Positions 1-11,884 are shown, counted from the first letter of the stretch. The stretch is 64,000 bases of DNA from Morinoia aosen (GCA_030386875.1 CM059563.1:15642001-15706000); one strand, 5' to 3'. Notes: a model not told the origin generated them from the letters alone. Made by a program: numbers and translations.

Positions 1-2157
1 CGGTAACTTTGTATCTTGAGGAAACAGACTTGTCTACTTAAAATTGTGATATTCATCTTGGTCTATCGTTATTCAAGAACGTGTGCTTAAGAACGTGTGA
101 ACGTGTGCAACCTTTAGAAATAACCCTAAGAATGCATTTTTGTTTAAAAAAATCGCTAGCTTCCGAGAAGTAAAGATAATTTTTCTCTTTCTTACAGCGT
201 TTGGAATTACTGTGCTGATATCATTAAAAAATTATTTCATGACCAGTTTGAAACTGATAAAACCTCTTTTCCGAATCGCTTTGTTCTGAAACGAAAACTT
301 GCGATTGGCTGCCAAGGATTGGTCGCAAAGCAAGGAACTCCCGTGATTGGCTCTATTACAATTGTGGGCTGCAGCAAGTGCCGTGATCGCAGCGGCTGCT
401 GCGAACTCGATGCCAATTTGGGGCTGTTTCCTCAATTCAAAATCCTCACTGATGTCGAGAGAAGTCAGAGAATAACACACTGCCGGTGTCTAAGAACTTT
501 TCACACGGATTATTATTCGACGAGTTACAAACAAAAAACTTATTTATTGAATGAAAATAGTTTTATCTAGAATGATGCATATTTACTCGAAACGAAAATA
601 TTTTTTCGAAAAATAAAGATTGTTTACAGTACTGAAATGTATCACTTCCTTTAGATGATTATAGACAGGTCAAAATTCTATCGTAAATTTAGTGTTTTCC
701 ACTATCAACTAGATAGTGTCGTCACCAACAGCAGCAGAAAAACTTATTCAATTCAAATAATTCAGTTTAGCGCAATACATTCCAGCAACTTTATACTTTT
801 ACAAGAGACGTTATAACACTAAAAATTGCTGCAAAATATAAGCACAAATTACGTGTACTTAGATTCGCAAAGACAATCAAGATCATTTTACTTTTAACAT
901 GTACGCACAAAATTACCAGATTTCCCTAAACCTAACATATGAGCTTATAATTCCTGTCAAATATAAAGCAAACAAAGAACCACGAAGTCATGTGATTAAA
1001 ATAATGTAAATTAGTTTACTAATACTGTTGATAGAATATTCACAGCGACAGCGTCCATTGATACTGTCTACTCGGGAAAAGCTCAAATACGACGCAGAAC
1101 TGCCTTGGACTCAAGTAGGGTGCATTTGGCTCTATTCAGCCCCTCTTAAGTTCATGTTCACACCCAACATCAAACGAGTATTTTCAATGTAGCAGGTAAC
1201 TGCGTGGAGGGCACAATTAAGCTCATCATGGTACCTACATTAGAGATCACATTGTTAAGCAATGTACTCTGTTGTAGCGGTATAGCTGGTAACGTTAAGT
1301 CATCGAGTCCCTACAGCTCTCAACATGCAACAATCCTGTTCAATGCTCCGTCGCACGATGCGTCACTACGTCTGTTCAGAAGCACTAACGCTGCTAGCTG
1401 TACGGCTACAGCAGAAATATTATTTGAAAATCCGGCTCCTGATCAGAGGACGATCCCATTGCCTCGCACTACTCACACAGACCGCCAGCGCGCATGCGCA
1501 CGCCTGCCGTGCGTGTGTCCATTGATCAAAGGCGATAATCTCATTGTGGCTGCCGGCGCGCAGAGCAAATCCAGTCACAAACAAAGAATTCCTGAGAGCG
1601 TGTTTCTCTCACGTGAGCTCGTCGTACAGTCCTATGCTGAGTTACGCATGTTTCTGGGTGAGAAAAGTATTTTATGGCCAGCCTATCTCAATACAGGTGA
1701 ATTTGCTCAAGGTAAACTAATCAGATCAAATCTACGGACTCGTACAGAAGTGCAGCATGCTATTTGCAGATTTTTTTTTAAAGTATAATGGCTCATGAGG
1801 ATGCAAGACGGGAATTATTCGTTTTCAATAATGTTGTATAACTTGTATTACTGGAAGAAATTTTGACACGCCTGTAGGTGTCAAACGGTAATTCAGAGTA
1901 ATCCTGATACACATTGGAGTATCACCTATGACCTCGCCTTCAAGCGGTCGAGGTAGATAAATCAAATTTTCATGTTTCACATGGCCAAATAATTCTTGGT
2001 AAAAAATAAACTGTACTTCAATTTGTGAATAAAACATAATCCTCCTTAGTTACTTCAAGAACTTAGCTATTTTTTCCCCAAACTCTCAGGTATTGTCTGT
2101 TCATTAGTGTAATCACTAGCCAATCTAAAAAAGTGAAACTTAGTGCTGCCCAATGCC

Positions 2158-2181
2158 AAGTGTGCCATGATTGGCACACTT
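2158..2181. repeat. Short perfect hairpin
   Basis: AAGTGTGCCA and its exact reverse complement are separated by a 4-nt loop (TGAT). A further AAGTGTGCC lies about 50 bp downstream. It is probably a remnant of a dispersed repeat; no function is evident. Confidence 0.6.
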
Positions 2182-2639
2182 ATGTGTGTCAAATCAGCCT
2201 TTACCCAAAAGTGTGCCGTAATAAAATGACTGATAATGATTGATGTCACACTTTTCAACAACAGTTTTGTCACAAATGTTTTTTTTCAGTTGTATCAATT
2301 TCTTAGCCTTGACGTCTACACGACTGAATTGCAGCACTTTTTGACAGGTGCCGACTAATCCAGAGCTTACCGCACCAGGTTGCTCTCATAACAGCCGCAT
2401 TGTTGAGGACGGTGCCAGGCCAAGAGCGGTGCACCGCTATGTCTGCTCACCAGAAAATAAGCCTTATAATATCCCAGCTATAGGTCAAAGTATTTGAAAG
2501 CAAAAAATCAAAGCACTTAAGATCGATTATTTGTAGTGTTTCTCTTGTATTCGTTATTCGTGAACTATACTATCCTAAGAAACCTCGAATTATAGAAATT
2601 AGGAGACGTCAAAAAAATTACAAAATCGATCGGATTATT

Positions 2640-2775
2640 TAATCAAGTAATGGGACTATTTACATGAGAGATGGAACTATTTCCTCGACAGATGGAACAA
2701 CATTTATTCAAGTGATAAGACTACTTACCCGTGAGATGGGACTATTCACTCAAGTAATAGGCCTATTTTCTCTCG
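2640..2775. repeat. Degenerate tandem repeat, unit about 27-30 bp
   Basis: Variants of 'gatgggactatt(t/c)actcaagtaat' follow one another four to five times, with heavy divergence. No open frame of note. It lies just upstream of another tandem array with a different unit. Confidence 0.6.
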
Positions 2776-2995
2776 TTTTATCTCCGTTCACTAAATAATA
2801 TTAAAAGAAAAGAAAATATCAAGAACTCGATTTCTATGTTCATTCTCAATATTCCCCGTAGTACACATTCATTAAACGCAAGTAAAAAAGAGGAAATTCA
2901 GTTGAGTAAGCACCCGAATTTAAAAATAAAAGAAAAATCGGTGAAATTGTGTCCATACTTCAACCCTTCTCGTAACGCTACATCGTATTCTTTAT

Positions 2996-3405
2996 ACTCT
3001 ATCATTTGTCAATCATATTCTCAGTACTCTATCATTTGCCGGTCGTATTCTCAGTGCTCTATCATTTGTCTATCATGTTCTCAATACTCAGCGATTTGTC
3101 TACCATATTCTCAGCCCTCATGGATTTGTCCATCGAATTCTCAATATCCAGTGATTTGTCCATCGTATTCTCTCGACGCTTAGTCATTTGTCCATCGTAT
3201 TCTCAATCCTCAGAGTTTATCCATCGTATTCCCTCACCATTGTCATTTGTCTATCATATTCTCAATGCTCAGTCAATTGTACATCGTATTCTCTCGACAC
3301 TTAGTCATTTGTCTATGGTATTCTCAATACTCAGAGTTTATCCATCGTATTCCCTCACCACTCTGTCATTTGACCATCATATCCTCAATGCTCAGTCAAT
3401 TGTCA
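2996..3405. repeat. Tandem repeat: 30-bp unit with 121-bp higher-order period
   Basis: The basic unit is 'ctctatcatttgtc.atc' followed by 'atattctcag'. It recurs about 13 times with variants such as 'agagtttatccatcgtattcc'. A block of several variants starting 'tagtcatttgtc' at 3181 is repeated from 3302, a higher-order period of 121 bp. The Ser/Tyr/Ile-rich open frames across it, for example 2836-3183, come from the repeat and are not credited as genes. Confidence 0.85.
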
Positions 3406-3432
3406 GTCCAGCTCGCTGACTCGTGTGTGGCC

Positions 3433-3470
3433 GTACACAGGCATGTGTGTGTGTGTGTGTGCCTGTGTAC
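3433..3470. repeat. Hairpin with GT microsatellite loop
   Basis: GTACACAGGCA pairs with TGCCTGTGTAC, an 11-bp perfect stem, across a loop made of a (GT)n run. A further 'cctacacaggc' follows at 3474. This is a simple-sequence structure with no gene link. Confidence 0.7.
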
Positions 3471-4074
3471 AGCCTACACAGGCCGTGCGCTATAACCCTC
3501 GTAGGCGCCGCGAGAGGCGCCCTCTAAGTCTTCCTAATGACCACTATCATTAGTAAATTAAATCAAGTGAGAGGAATGGACGATATTAAGGCGGTGAGAA
3601 GTCGAGGGAAGTCGCTGGGAAAGCCATTCCTTTTCGAGAAAGAGATTCAGTGCTACTGTTGAGCGGAAGAGCGCATTAGAAGTGGTGTGAGCGAGCTCTT
3701 TTAACTGTACATATACTAAGATTACGATTAATTATCGCCGTTGATTGATATTTGGGATATCCTTCTTGGTATTTGGGATATCCTTTGCGAAAAAAATGAT
3801 TCAGTGATATGAGTTAGACAAATGAATTCTCAAATTTATACTCCTTAATCCCGGTCAAAAATTTGAACTGTTCTTCATCAAATAGAGCTCCTGTGAGAAA
3901 ATAGTGACTGGATAGCCAGCTTTTTTAAACTAGAACTGAATCACATTACGCTGCTCTTACTGCTACTACATACAGTAGGCCCGATACTGAGTAGCTATTT
4001 CCAGCGCTCTTGTTGATCACCGAGCCTCTTCCACATATCTCCATGACAGTTCAGTTTTACCTTTCTTGTTGGCA

Positions 4075-4255
4075 GTAAGCTCCGCTTCGCTAATCAGACA
4101 ATAATCAGCATAAGTTACCGCTTCGCTAATCATACAATAATCAGCATAAGTTACTGCTTCGCTAATCACACAATATACAGCATAAGTTACCGCTTCGCTA
4201 ATCATACAATAATCAGCATAAGTTACTGCTTCGCTAATCACACAATAATCACTAA
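4075..4255. repeat. 36-bp tandem repeat, about 5 copies
   Basis: The unit begins 'taagttaccgcttcgctaat' and ends 'catacaataatcagca'. Because 36 is a multiple of 3, one minus-strand frame stays open and yields a 12-residue repeat containing SEAVTYADYC (4017-4304). This is explained by the repeat, and I see no sign of a real gene. Confidence 0.85.
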
Positions 4256-5774
4256 AATTTAATGGCGGGATAAATAAAAATTTTAATAGAAAACGCACTG
4301 TCATCGACGAAAAGTACTGCGAATGCGTTAGAAACCACAGAGTAGATTATGGTGTTGGAATGGGATTTACTCTCTTTGCCTCATCAAAAATTATTTCCAG
4401 CCTAAACGGGTTGTTCATTATGATGAAACAAAGTTTAACACTGAAACAACGTAACAAGAGTTCGCTTTACCCTCCAAACAATTGGCTTCTTAATTTTAAG
4501 CTTTTGATCTATATGAAATATAAAGTGCTTCCGTGAATCATTATTAGCAGAAAGAAGCACAACATGACGTAAGCCAGCATGCTCATATGAGCACCTAGGT
4601 TGCCCTCGGTATGTCCATACATCGTAAGAGTAGCTCTGGAGGTTAATTGCTCATGCAGGTGGATAAAATCAAAACGTCTTGTGAGTGAGAGTAAACTTTG
4701 AGTTCGAGGTGAGTTTTGCTCTCATGGAAAACGACAGAAGTTTAGTTGCATTTGGTTGATTTGGCATTCTTTGTGCTTAGATGGATTTCACGTAGATGAA
4801 ATGATTAAATCGGAATCATTTAAAATATAGCATCGATTAATATGCCAAAATATCTGCTTATTGAGACCTTTTTTTACCTGATTAGGAATATTTGATCTTA
4901 GAGAATTCTTCTCAAGCTATTTTGAATGGTTCAACTATTCAAAACCATCATACCTGCACTCACGACCATGCATTAATACACGAATAATTAATTCATTGCA
5001 GAGCATTATCACACATTTTTTCAGTATACCAAAAGCCTAGTATAAGAAATTGGGTCGTACCAAAAATGTAAAGCAGATGTAGCCAGCAGATGTGTGTAAT
5101 TTTGCAGAAATTCAGTAAAATTGACCACAATAGCGATTTCATTCCGTTGAATCCAGTTATTTCTAGGCCTGTGTCAGACCTCTTCTCTAGTACAGGCGAA
5201 ATGATGTCTAGCACCACTTGCTGATCTCATTACGCATCATTTAACTCCATTTAGAGCTTATTGCTAAATGTGCTTCGCCCGAGCCATCATCAAATGGAGA
5301 ATTTCGCCTCGAACTAATGATTAGATCGACGAGAACTGATCGCTGCCTTCCCGGTCGTTTAAGTCTCAGCTTTTCCTTAATTGATGAGCAAGATCGGTAG
5401 AAGATGCGGGGCTTCTGGGCCTTCTCATGAAACCTGAAAGGTTTATGAAAAGGGACGCCTTTGTTCAGACAGATGCCTAGAAAATGGAACTTGAATGTGT
5501 CCCAAAAAAAAAAATAAATTAAAAAGGAAAGTTTGAAGAAAATGTGAATAATTAAAATGGATATTACAGTAATTATGAATTTGAGTCAGAACATTATTTA
5601 TTGAATTCGTAGTATGAGAAAATTATTATTTGCCGTACTTTAGACATCTCACATACGTGAAATGGTAACCCTATGGCAGAAATTGTGGCTCGATATTGTG
5701 ACATTAAATCGAAAACTTTTCTTTATGTAAAACTGTCACTCATCTCTGCGGTCTCAAATACTCGCTGAGACCGT

Positions 5775-6150
5775 TCGCTGTTTTGTGCCCCGACACCAAA
5801 GTGAAGACTGCTTATATAGTATTGTTTCGACAGCAAGACGAAAACTGATATACGATGCTCCAGCAAAACTATTGAACGCATATACATTGTTTCAATACTA
5901 ATGCAAGACTGCTACTTAGCATTTCGATACTCAAAAGAAACTAATATGTGACGTTTAAACACAAATAAGATGACAGCCGCATGGTGTTCCAGCACCAAAC
6001 AAAGACATGGTGTATGATATTCAAAAACCAACACTAAAACTGCTGTATGAAATTAAACTACGATATTCCTACACCTTAACGAAGATTGTTATGCGATTTT
6101 TCAACACCAAGACTAAAGCTGCTGTACACGATGAGCTTACAGGAGACGAA
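5775..6150. repeat. Degenerate tandem repeat, unit about 45 bp
   Basis: Variants of 'caacaccaagactaaagctg' plus 'ctgtatacgat' recur across the interval, with 'gacaccaaagtgaagactgc' near the left end and 'caacaccaagactaaagctg' near the right end. The 69-codon open frame at 6007-6216 lies mostly inside it and is not credited as a gene. Confidence 0.5.
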
Positions 6151-9100
6151 GATCTTGTGATTATTGAAATTAGAGCTTTGAGACTGGCAATACTGCTCAG
6201 CTACTTGACTGCCTGAGAGGCTCTCAATAAAGCGCGTTTCGAAGCCCCAGCAAGTTTGAGAGCCAGAATGAGATCGGCGGGTCGTGGTGAAGATTTGAGG
6301 ACTTCTGCTGTGAGGTCATCCGACAGCGTCACATGCGCACACGCCGCTTATGAATTCCTGACCAGGAATCCTCGCCTGGATTCCAGAGATGGTTGGAATG
6401 ACCTCAGGAATGCTAGGGAGCGTCATTTGCGCTGTTGTGCGTTTCTCTCCCCCCGACCCTTTGTCTGACGAGCCGCATCATGGTCTGCTAACTCGCCGCA
6501 CTTCTGACACAAGTAATGCTCTTCAACCACTGCCTTCAAATGAACCTGTAATAGCTTGTAATGTTGCTCTTGTAAATCGAATTGCATTTCGTTGCGCAGT
6601 AAGTTTTTATAGAATACTCAAATAATTCCAATGCTAATCTTATAATGGACACTAATCTAAGCTTAAACAAAATAGATTAAAACTACGCATGTAAGTCTCA
6701 ACATTTGTACAAACTAATTTCAGTTTTTTTTAATTATAAATACAAACAGCGTTCCCAACTATACCAATTTGCGCATAAAATATGCTCACTGAGTGGCTTA
6801 AAGTTTTTCGGATTCAAAATATACAGTATTTCTTTGCCAGTACTTCTCACTTAGGATAATCGGTTAATAAATTTCCATGGTAACATTTAACTTCACAATT
6901 GTTATAAATTCGGAAGGAGAAAATATATTTTCTGTCCTTTTTAATACTAAACGCCTAAGCACATAGTATTATTTTTGGCAATCCTCCAGAACAACGCGAC
7001 CTTTTTATTGTCATCACGGCTTACATCTTGCAGGTTACTGAAAATCCTTCCCCTACTTCTGTTTTTCTGTCAACCAGTGAGTCAGAGAAGAAGCACAAAA
7101 GTGATTGGTTATTTCAGGATTTTCATAGTTACTCGCATTCAACATATCAATTAAAGACGCTCGAGAATTTTCTACCATTATTAAACTTTCATTCTCTTGT
7201 TTAACACTAGCACAGTTTGTCGCGTGGTTGCTGTAGCTTGCGTATATATTTACACGAACATGCTTGATCTTTCGTCTCTGCTCCCACCCTGCATAACGGA
7301 TGCCTGAACGCTATAAAATAACTGTTCCCTTTTGTTTTTTTTACCACAATTCATCTGAATTGATTGAAATCTCATTCGGAATTCTAATAATGCATAACCA
7401 CAGAAATAGGAAAAAGACTGAACACGGATTTAAAATGTTTATCTGAAAACAGTTTTCACAAATGAATTTAAGGCTCTGACTTGAAAAAAACCCTCATTTT
7501 TACAGGTGAGATCCAACCAGTAATCTTTATTTTCGGTTTAGGTAACCAGATGAGTTTTATGTGTCAGTTTTTTGAGAACAAAGACAACATATACACAGGA
7601 AATTGAAAGTACTACCCACATCGTATTTGTGTCGTGGTCAACTCGTGTAGTATAACAAAAATATGCTACGCAAACATAAAACTAATTTTTCAAGAGTCCT
7701 AATTTCAATATTTTACTCACAATTTCCTTCTGCTGTCGAAATCAATTGACTTGTTCGGGCTCACAAGTAACCGCATTCAAATGTGCCCACAGCAATAGTC
7801 TCAGGTTATTACCTTTTTCTTGGCTTATCACTTTCGGTAAATACATTGTTTAAAATTGTTTTCATGCGTTTATGTTGGTACGTGAAAGTTTCCTCGCATC
7901 AGCAGGCTCGCATGCTCGTGCATCTCATCCTTCTGGTCTGTGAACTGTCGCTGCAGCTCTTGCTGCGCAGTTTGGGTCATAACTTAATTTTACATTATTC
8001 TTAAATGGTCTTAGATTTAACCTCCAGCCCGGGAGTGTGAAGCTTTAAAACAAAGCTTAAGTGCAATTGAGCCTTCAGAAATCCATCACGAATTTTGTTC
8101 AGTTCTATTTGATGCTTAGGCAATGAAAGTAAATATCTGTTATCTAAAGCTCTTATTTCTAAGCTCAGTGATAATTCTTAAGTATAAGTTGGGAATTCTA
8201 TGTCAAGTGTCACAATGCCACAAGCTAAACATTTTCTAATTCAACATGAGATATTAACCATTTATTACTTCAAATTAAAATCCCAGCTACCCTCCAGTTT
8301 ACGATCTGTATTTGTGAGTAGACAAGTACAAAAGTGGTGTTTTTGCCACCGTATCTCCATCGATGCGATGCTATTCTCAAGTAAACCATCCTGAAGAGCA
8401 CACTCAGTTCGCAAGCGCGTGCGTGCGCACGCCACGAGTTAGGGACGCAGCATCACACAATCGTGTAGGCTTCTCTCGTATCGATTTGTCAATACAGTTT
8501 ATTAGGTTAGCATGACCGCCATATCAGCGACCAGCGCTAATCGAATCCTGCGGCCGATTTTACGACGTAATTCTGCCCTCAATGATGATTTATAGCCCGT
8601 GGCTCACACGATTAGCATTTGCGGCTGCGAGTTCCTCCCTCAGATGAAATGCTTCCACAAGCCTCGCATTCACCACAAGCAGGAAGGACCAGCTGCGATG
8701 AGCAGCTCAACTAAACGACTTTATGAACGACACTAACTTTCAAACTTCAGATGATTCATTCAATTGGGTACCCCTATAGCAATGTCGAGAGATATTTGCT
8801 TCGGATTAAATTTTTCTAATCACCGACTCCCATACTACAAGCACCTGAGTGCGATTTTTCAACTCACTCTCAACATACGACTTAGTTTTTATTCGAGTTT
8901 ACTACGAAAATGTTTTTTATTATATTTTCTCAAAAAAATTTTTTCTCCGAAAAAATATGCGATTCAAATGGGAAACCATGCATGCACAGAATTTTATGGG
9001 ACTAACGAAATGTGAAAATATGATTCAGCATCATAAAAAAATCATCCAAAAAATCTTTTAGCGATCAGAGACCAAAATGCATGGGGGGACGCTACATTAT

Positions 9101-10737
9101 TATGACCTCTATTAAATTACCCAAATCGAGTTTGTGTAGCTGGACGCTAGTTTGGCTCTCGCTGGAAAATCTGTTCCCGAGTTTTATGGAGTCGTTCGTT
9201 TGCATTCAGAGGAGACCGAGCCAGAGAATTGTGGGGCCTTGCGGCGACGCTTATATACCTACAGTAACGTTGGTATTAAGGCTGCAACATATGCATGTAA
9301 ATTGCAGAGTACATGCTGTATGGTGTACTTATAGGCGCTATTTAAAAGATGAAGTAAAATTCTAGGGAAATTAAAATTAACAAGCAAAATTTATTTCCCT
9401 GAAAACCATGACTTGAAACGCATAAAAAGCTCAGAAAAAACATATAAGTTGCCTTGCAAACGTGATTTTCCGCCCCTTGCATTTGTTCAACTTTGGGAAG
9501 TAATGGTTTCGACGCATGATTCGCTCAGCTAAGATTAAAAATACCCGGTAAGTATGCCCTGCTGGTATATACTTTGTCTATACTTAGTCCATATACATAT
9601 ATACGTTACGATCTTTAGTGTGACGTCATAGCTATGTTGCCTTGTCTCAGAGCAGGCCTGGAGGCATTGGTTCAGTGCCCAGCGCATTAACGAGCAGTGG
9701 TTCACTAAACTGAAATGATGTACATCTAGTTTAATTTAACAGTTAGGTCTCAACGTTATTTGATACCTCCCCAACAGAAGCATATTTTACACCGCGAGAA
9801 GTACGCTTTACATAATACAAAGAACTCAGATTTATAAAAGAAACGCGTTTAATTCCATTGTTTGGCGAACGGCTCCATCTGAGCAGGCCGATACATCCTT
9901 TGAGCCACAACTCTTCCCTTAATTACATGCTGCAGCCGGCATAAACGTAGCGTTCGGCGCAGTTCACAAGAGCGTACGTGTTGCGAGTGTGTGCTTCCCA
10001 CAAGCCAATGGTCGTCCTCCTGTATCAGTTAAAAAGTCGTTAAGAGCTGATATTTGGCGCACTTTTGAATTAGAGTTGCCTGCATCCGATGGACTTGACT
10101 ACGTCGCTAAGAATGTTTTTTATATGAAATCACATCTCTTCAATACATTAGCATCCACCGCAGGGTCACCCACGAAACGAAGACGCCAAATCGTCTCGTT
10201 CTATCGAGTTGGGGTGCAATAGTAGGTAACAGAACAGCTTTTGGGAAGGTTACTTGAGTTACTTATTTACAATTTTACAATAAACAGGCAGAGCCAAGAA
10301 GTAGTACTCGAAGAAGGGCAGATGCGAGTCTACATCATTTATAATACTCGTACTCATACTCGTACAGCTACAGTGGTTCTGACATGATGATGGAGCTCGT
10401 TATAAACTTGATGCTGTTCACTGCATACTGAATTGTTTTTCAATGTAGAGCTGTGTACAGTGAGGTACTGTACACTGAGGAGCCGTGTACATTGACATAC
10501 TACTCACTAAAAAGCTACACTGAGACGCTATTTAGTCAACTATGTGCTGTGCTGTATCGAGGTTAGCTGCACGCCTGTGTAGAAATTTAGCCATGATGGT
10601 AGAATCTCTTGCCTTAAACGGAACAAGAAGGAAGAAACTTAATGGAATAGTATGGTATAGCCAAAAAATATGAGACAATAACTTTGGGTTCCTTATTATT
10701 CTTCAGACATATTTCTTATGTTTCGCCATTTCACAGG

Positions 10738-10870
10738 GTTGTTTCCAGGCCTAAAATCCAAGGAGCTCAAGAAGGAGACAGCAGCTCAATCAGAACGAGA
10801 TAAACCCATTATAGCTTTGTGGTATCTCATCGTTGTCTTATTATATTCTTAGTTATCTTGCTTTCGATTG
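10738..10870 (+). pseudogene. Doubtful oldest decoy copy of the homeobox exon start (U0)
   Basis: A weak match to the unit described for 10871-11270. 'ttgtttccag' corresponds to the WFQ codons and 'ctcaagaaggaga' to the RKTE codons, and the spacing to the next copy (133 bp) fits the 130-bp period. It is preceded by 'tttcacag'. It is too diverged to be certain. Confidence 0.35.
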
Positions 10871-11010
10871 GTTTGGTTCCAGAACCGCAGGACGAAATAG
10901 CACAAAACGAAGAAGCTGTAACTGACTTACTGAATGCGGCTATTTCAAACAAGAATATCTCTGTGTTATATACTGTACAATTATTCAAAATAATTTGTTC
11001 CGTTGGCCAG
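10871..11010 (+). pseudogene. Decoy copy U1 of Vsx-A homeobox exon start plus intron tail
   Basis: The copy opens with codons for V-W-F-Q-N-R-R-T-K and then a TAG stop at 10898-10900, matching homeodomain residues 47-55 of the real exon at 11271. The following 110 bp align with the intron tail of the other copies ('aatgcgg', 'caagaata.ctctgt.tta') and end in GTTGGCCAG, an acceptor-like sequence. At 140 bp it is longer and more diverged than the next two units, so it is probably older. Confidence 0.85.
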
Positions 11011-11140
11011 ATATGAATCCAGAACCGGAGGGCGAAGTGGCGCAAGACGGAGAAACCGTAACTTGCCAACCCAATGCGGATAAGATCAATCAAGAATAGC
11101 TCTGTATTATCTATTCACGATAGTTGGTTTTGTTGGCCAG
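11011..11140 (+). pseudogene. Decoy copy U2 of Vsx-A homeobox exon start plus intron tail
   Basis: Exactly 130 bp. It is nearly identical to the functional exon over 'ccagaaccggagggcgaagt' and the next 17 bases, but the W48 codon has become TGA (11014-11016). A second in-frame stop (CCG TAA) follows the TEK codons. The remainder is intron-like and ends in TTGGCCAG directly before U3. If spliced in, it would stop translation inside the recognition helix. Confidence 0.9.
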
Positions 11141-11270
11141 ATTTGGTTCCAAAGCCGGAGGGCGAATTGTCGCAAGACGGAGAAACCGTAACTTGCCAAC
11201 CCAGTGCGGATAAGATCAATCAAGAATAGCTCTGTATTATCTATTCACGATAGTTTGTTTCGCTGGGCAG
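11141..11270 (+). pseudogene. Decoy copy U3 of Vsx-A homeobox exon start plus intron tail
   Basis: Exactly 130 bp, with about 12 differences from U2 by my count. It reads I-W-F-Q-S-R-R-A-N-C-R-K-T-E-K-P and then TAA at 11189-11191. The invariant N51 is replaced by S, and K55-W56 by N-C, so the DNA-recognition helix is damaged. Its last bases, CGCTGGGCAG, form the acceptor actually used by the functional exon at 11271. Confidence 0.9.
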
Positions 11271-11448
11271 GTGTGGTTCCAGAACCGGAGGGCGAAGTGG
11301 CGCAAGACAGAGAAGACGTGGGGCAAAAGCACCATCATGGCGGAGTACGGGCTATACGGCGCTATGGTGCGGCACTCCCTCCCGCTCCCGGACGCCATCA
11401 TCAAGAGCGTCGAGTCCGGCAGCGAGTGTCCAGCGCCCTGGCTCTTAG
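11271..11448 (+). CDS. Vsx: Vsx-A coding exon: homeodomain residues 47-60 and CVC domain (partial gene)
   Basis: The exon encodes the end of a Vsx/Chx10 paired-like homeodomain transcription factor, a nuclear regulator of retinal and interneuron progenitors in the animals studied. It opens in phase 0 after acceptor CTGGGCAG with [14 protein letters not shown], the recognition helix with Q50 and N51. This is the intron 46/47 site common in paired-class homeobox genes. The CVC domain, found only in Vsx/Chx10-type proteins, follows immediately ([14 protein letters not shown], then LPLPDAI, then CPAPWLLG). The exon stops after one base of a Gly codon at donor TTAG|GTCAGA. The reading frame runs open to 11717 without the splice, but the downstream part is AT-rich and intron-like. 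Family identity is near certain. Which paralogue (Vsx1 or Vsx2) cannot be told. The upstream exons lie outside the window or were not found. Confidence 0.95.
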
Positions 11449-11884
11449 GTCAGACACAGTTTGAAAGAGTCATTTCATCAAATTTGATACTCATAAGCTA
11501 TCATTTCACGTTTTGTGCTTGTAATTCTGGTAAAAAGAGCTCTTACCAAAGGTTTAATGACTGTAATTCTAAAAACATGAGCTTTTACCTAAATTTTGAT
11601 GCTTGTATTGTGAAAACAAGAGTCAACAATTTTGATGTTTTTAATCCTAAAAACAAAACCTTATACCTTAAGTTTGATGCTAACCATTTACAATACGTTG
11701 ATCTTCTAAGTCTTTAGTAGATTATGGTCTAGCTCTTCGAGTTGACATGGTCTGCTTTATTAGTATATAATGTTATGTATTATCCAATGAATAATGACAT
11801 AGCATTTCAAATTCGTATTCTTCTAACATGTTGTGCGTAAAACATTTTAATGTTTATTCATGAGTTCCTCGATGCTGAGAGCAG

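Larger units (their letters stand above)
1..10737 (+). other. Probable Vsx-A intron, no exon recognised
   Basis: No coding exon could be recognised here. The first Vsx-A exon in the window starts exactly at homeodomain residue 47, so an exon for residues 1-46 must lie upstream. I found no homeobox helix 1/2 coding sequence here on the + strand, so this stretch is inferred to be intron. It holds several tandem repeats (listed separately), a long unrecognised open frame at 1204-1788, and moderately GC-rich blocks near 1450-1650, 6250-6480 and 8400-8720 without recognisable protein. A small divergent exon could have been missed by eye. Confidence 0.5.

Noticed and set aside
232-570. Overlapping frames after an acceptor-like sequence (TTTTCTCTTTCTTACAG at about 181-197)
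   Set aside because: Neither strand gives a homeodomain or any known domain, and the frames entered directly from the acceptor contain stops. Not reported as an exon.
2996-4255. Regularly spaced repeats considered as a CRISPR array
   Set aside because: The units are contiguous without unique spacers, and the window is clearly eukaryotic.
10819-11093. Open frames on both strands across the decoy homeobox copies
   Set aside because: Explained by the duplicated exon fragments; the frame matching the homeodomain is interrupted by stops in every copy.
11449-11717. Read-through extension of the Vsx-A homeobox exon to a stop at about 11715
   Set aside because: The sequence after TTAG|GTCAGA turns AT-rich and unlike any Vsx protein, while the next exon continues the CVC domain in phase. 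A retained-intron isoform is possible but unsupported.
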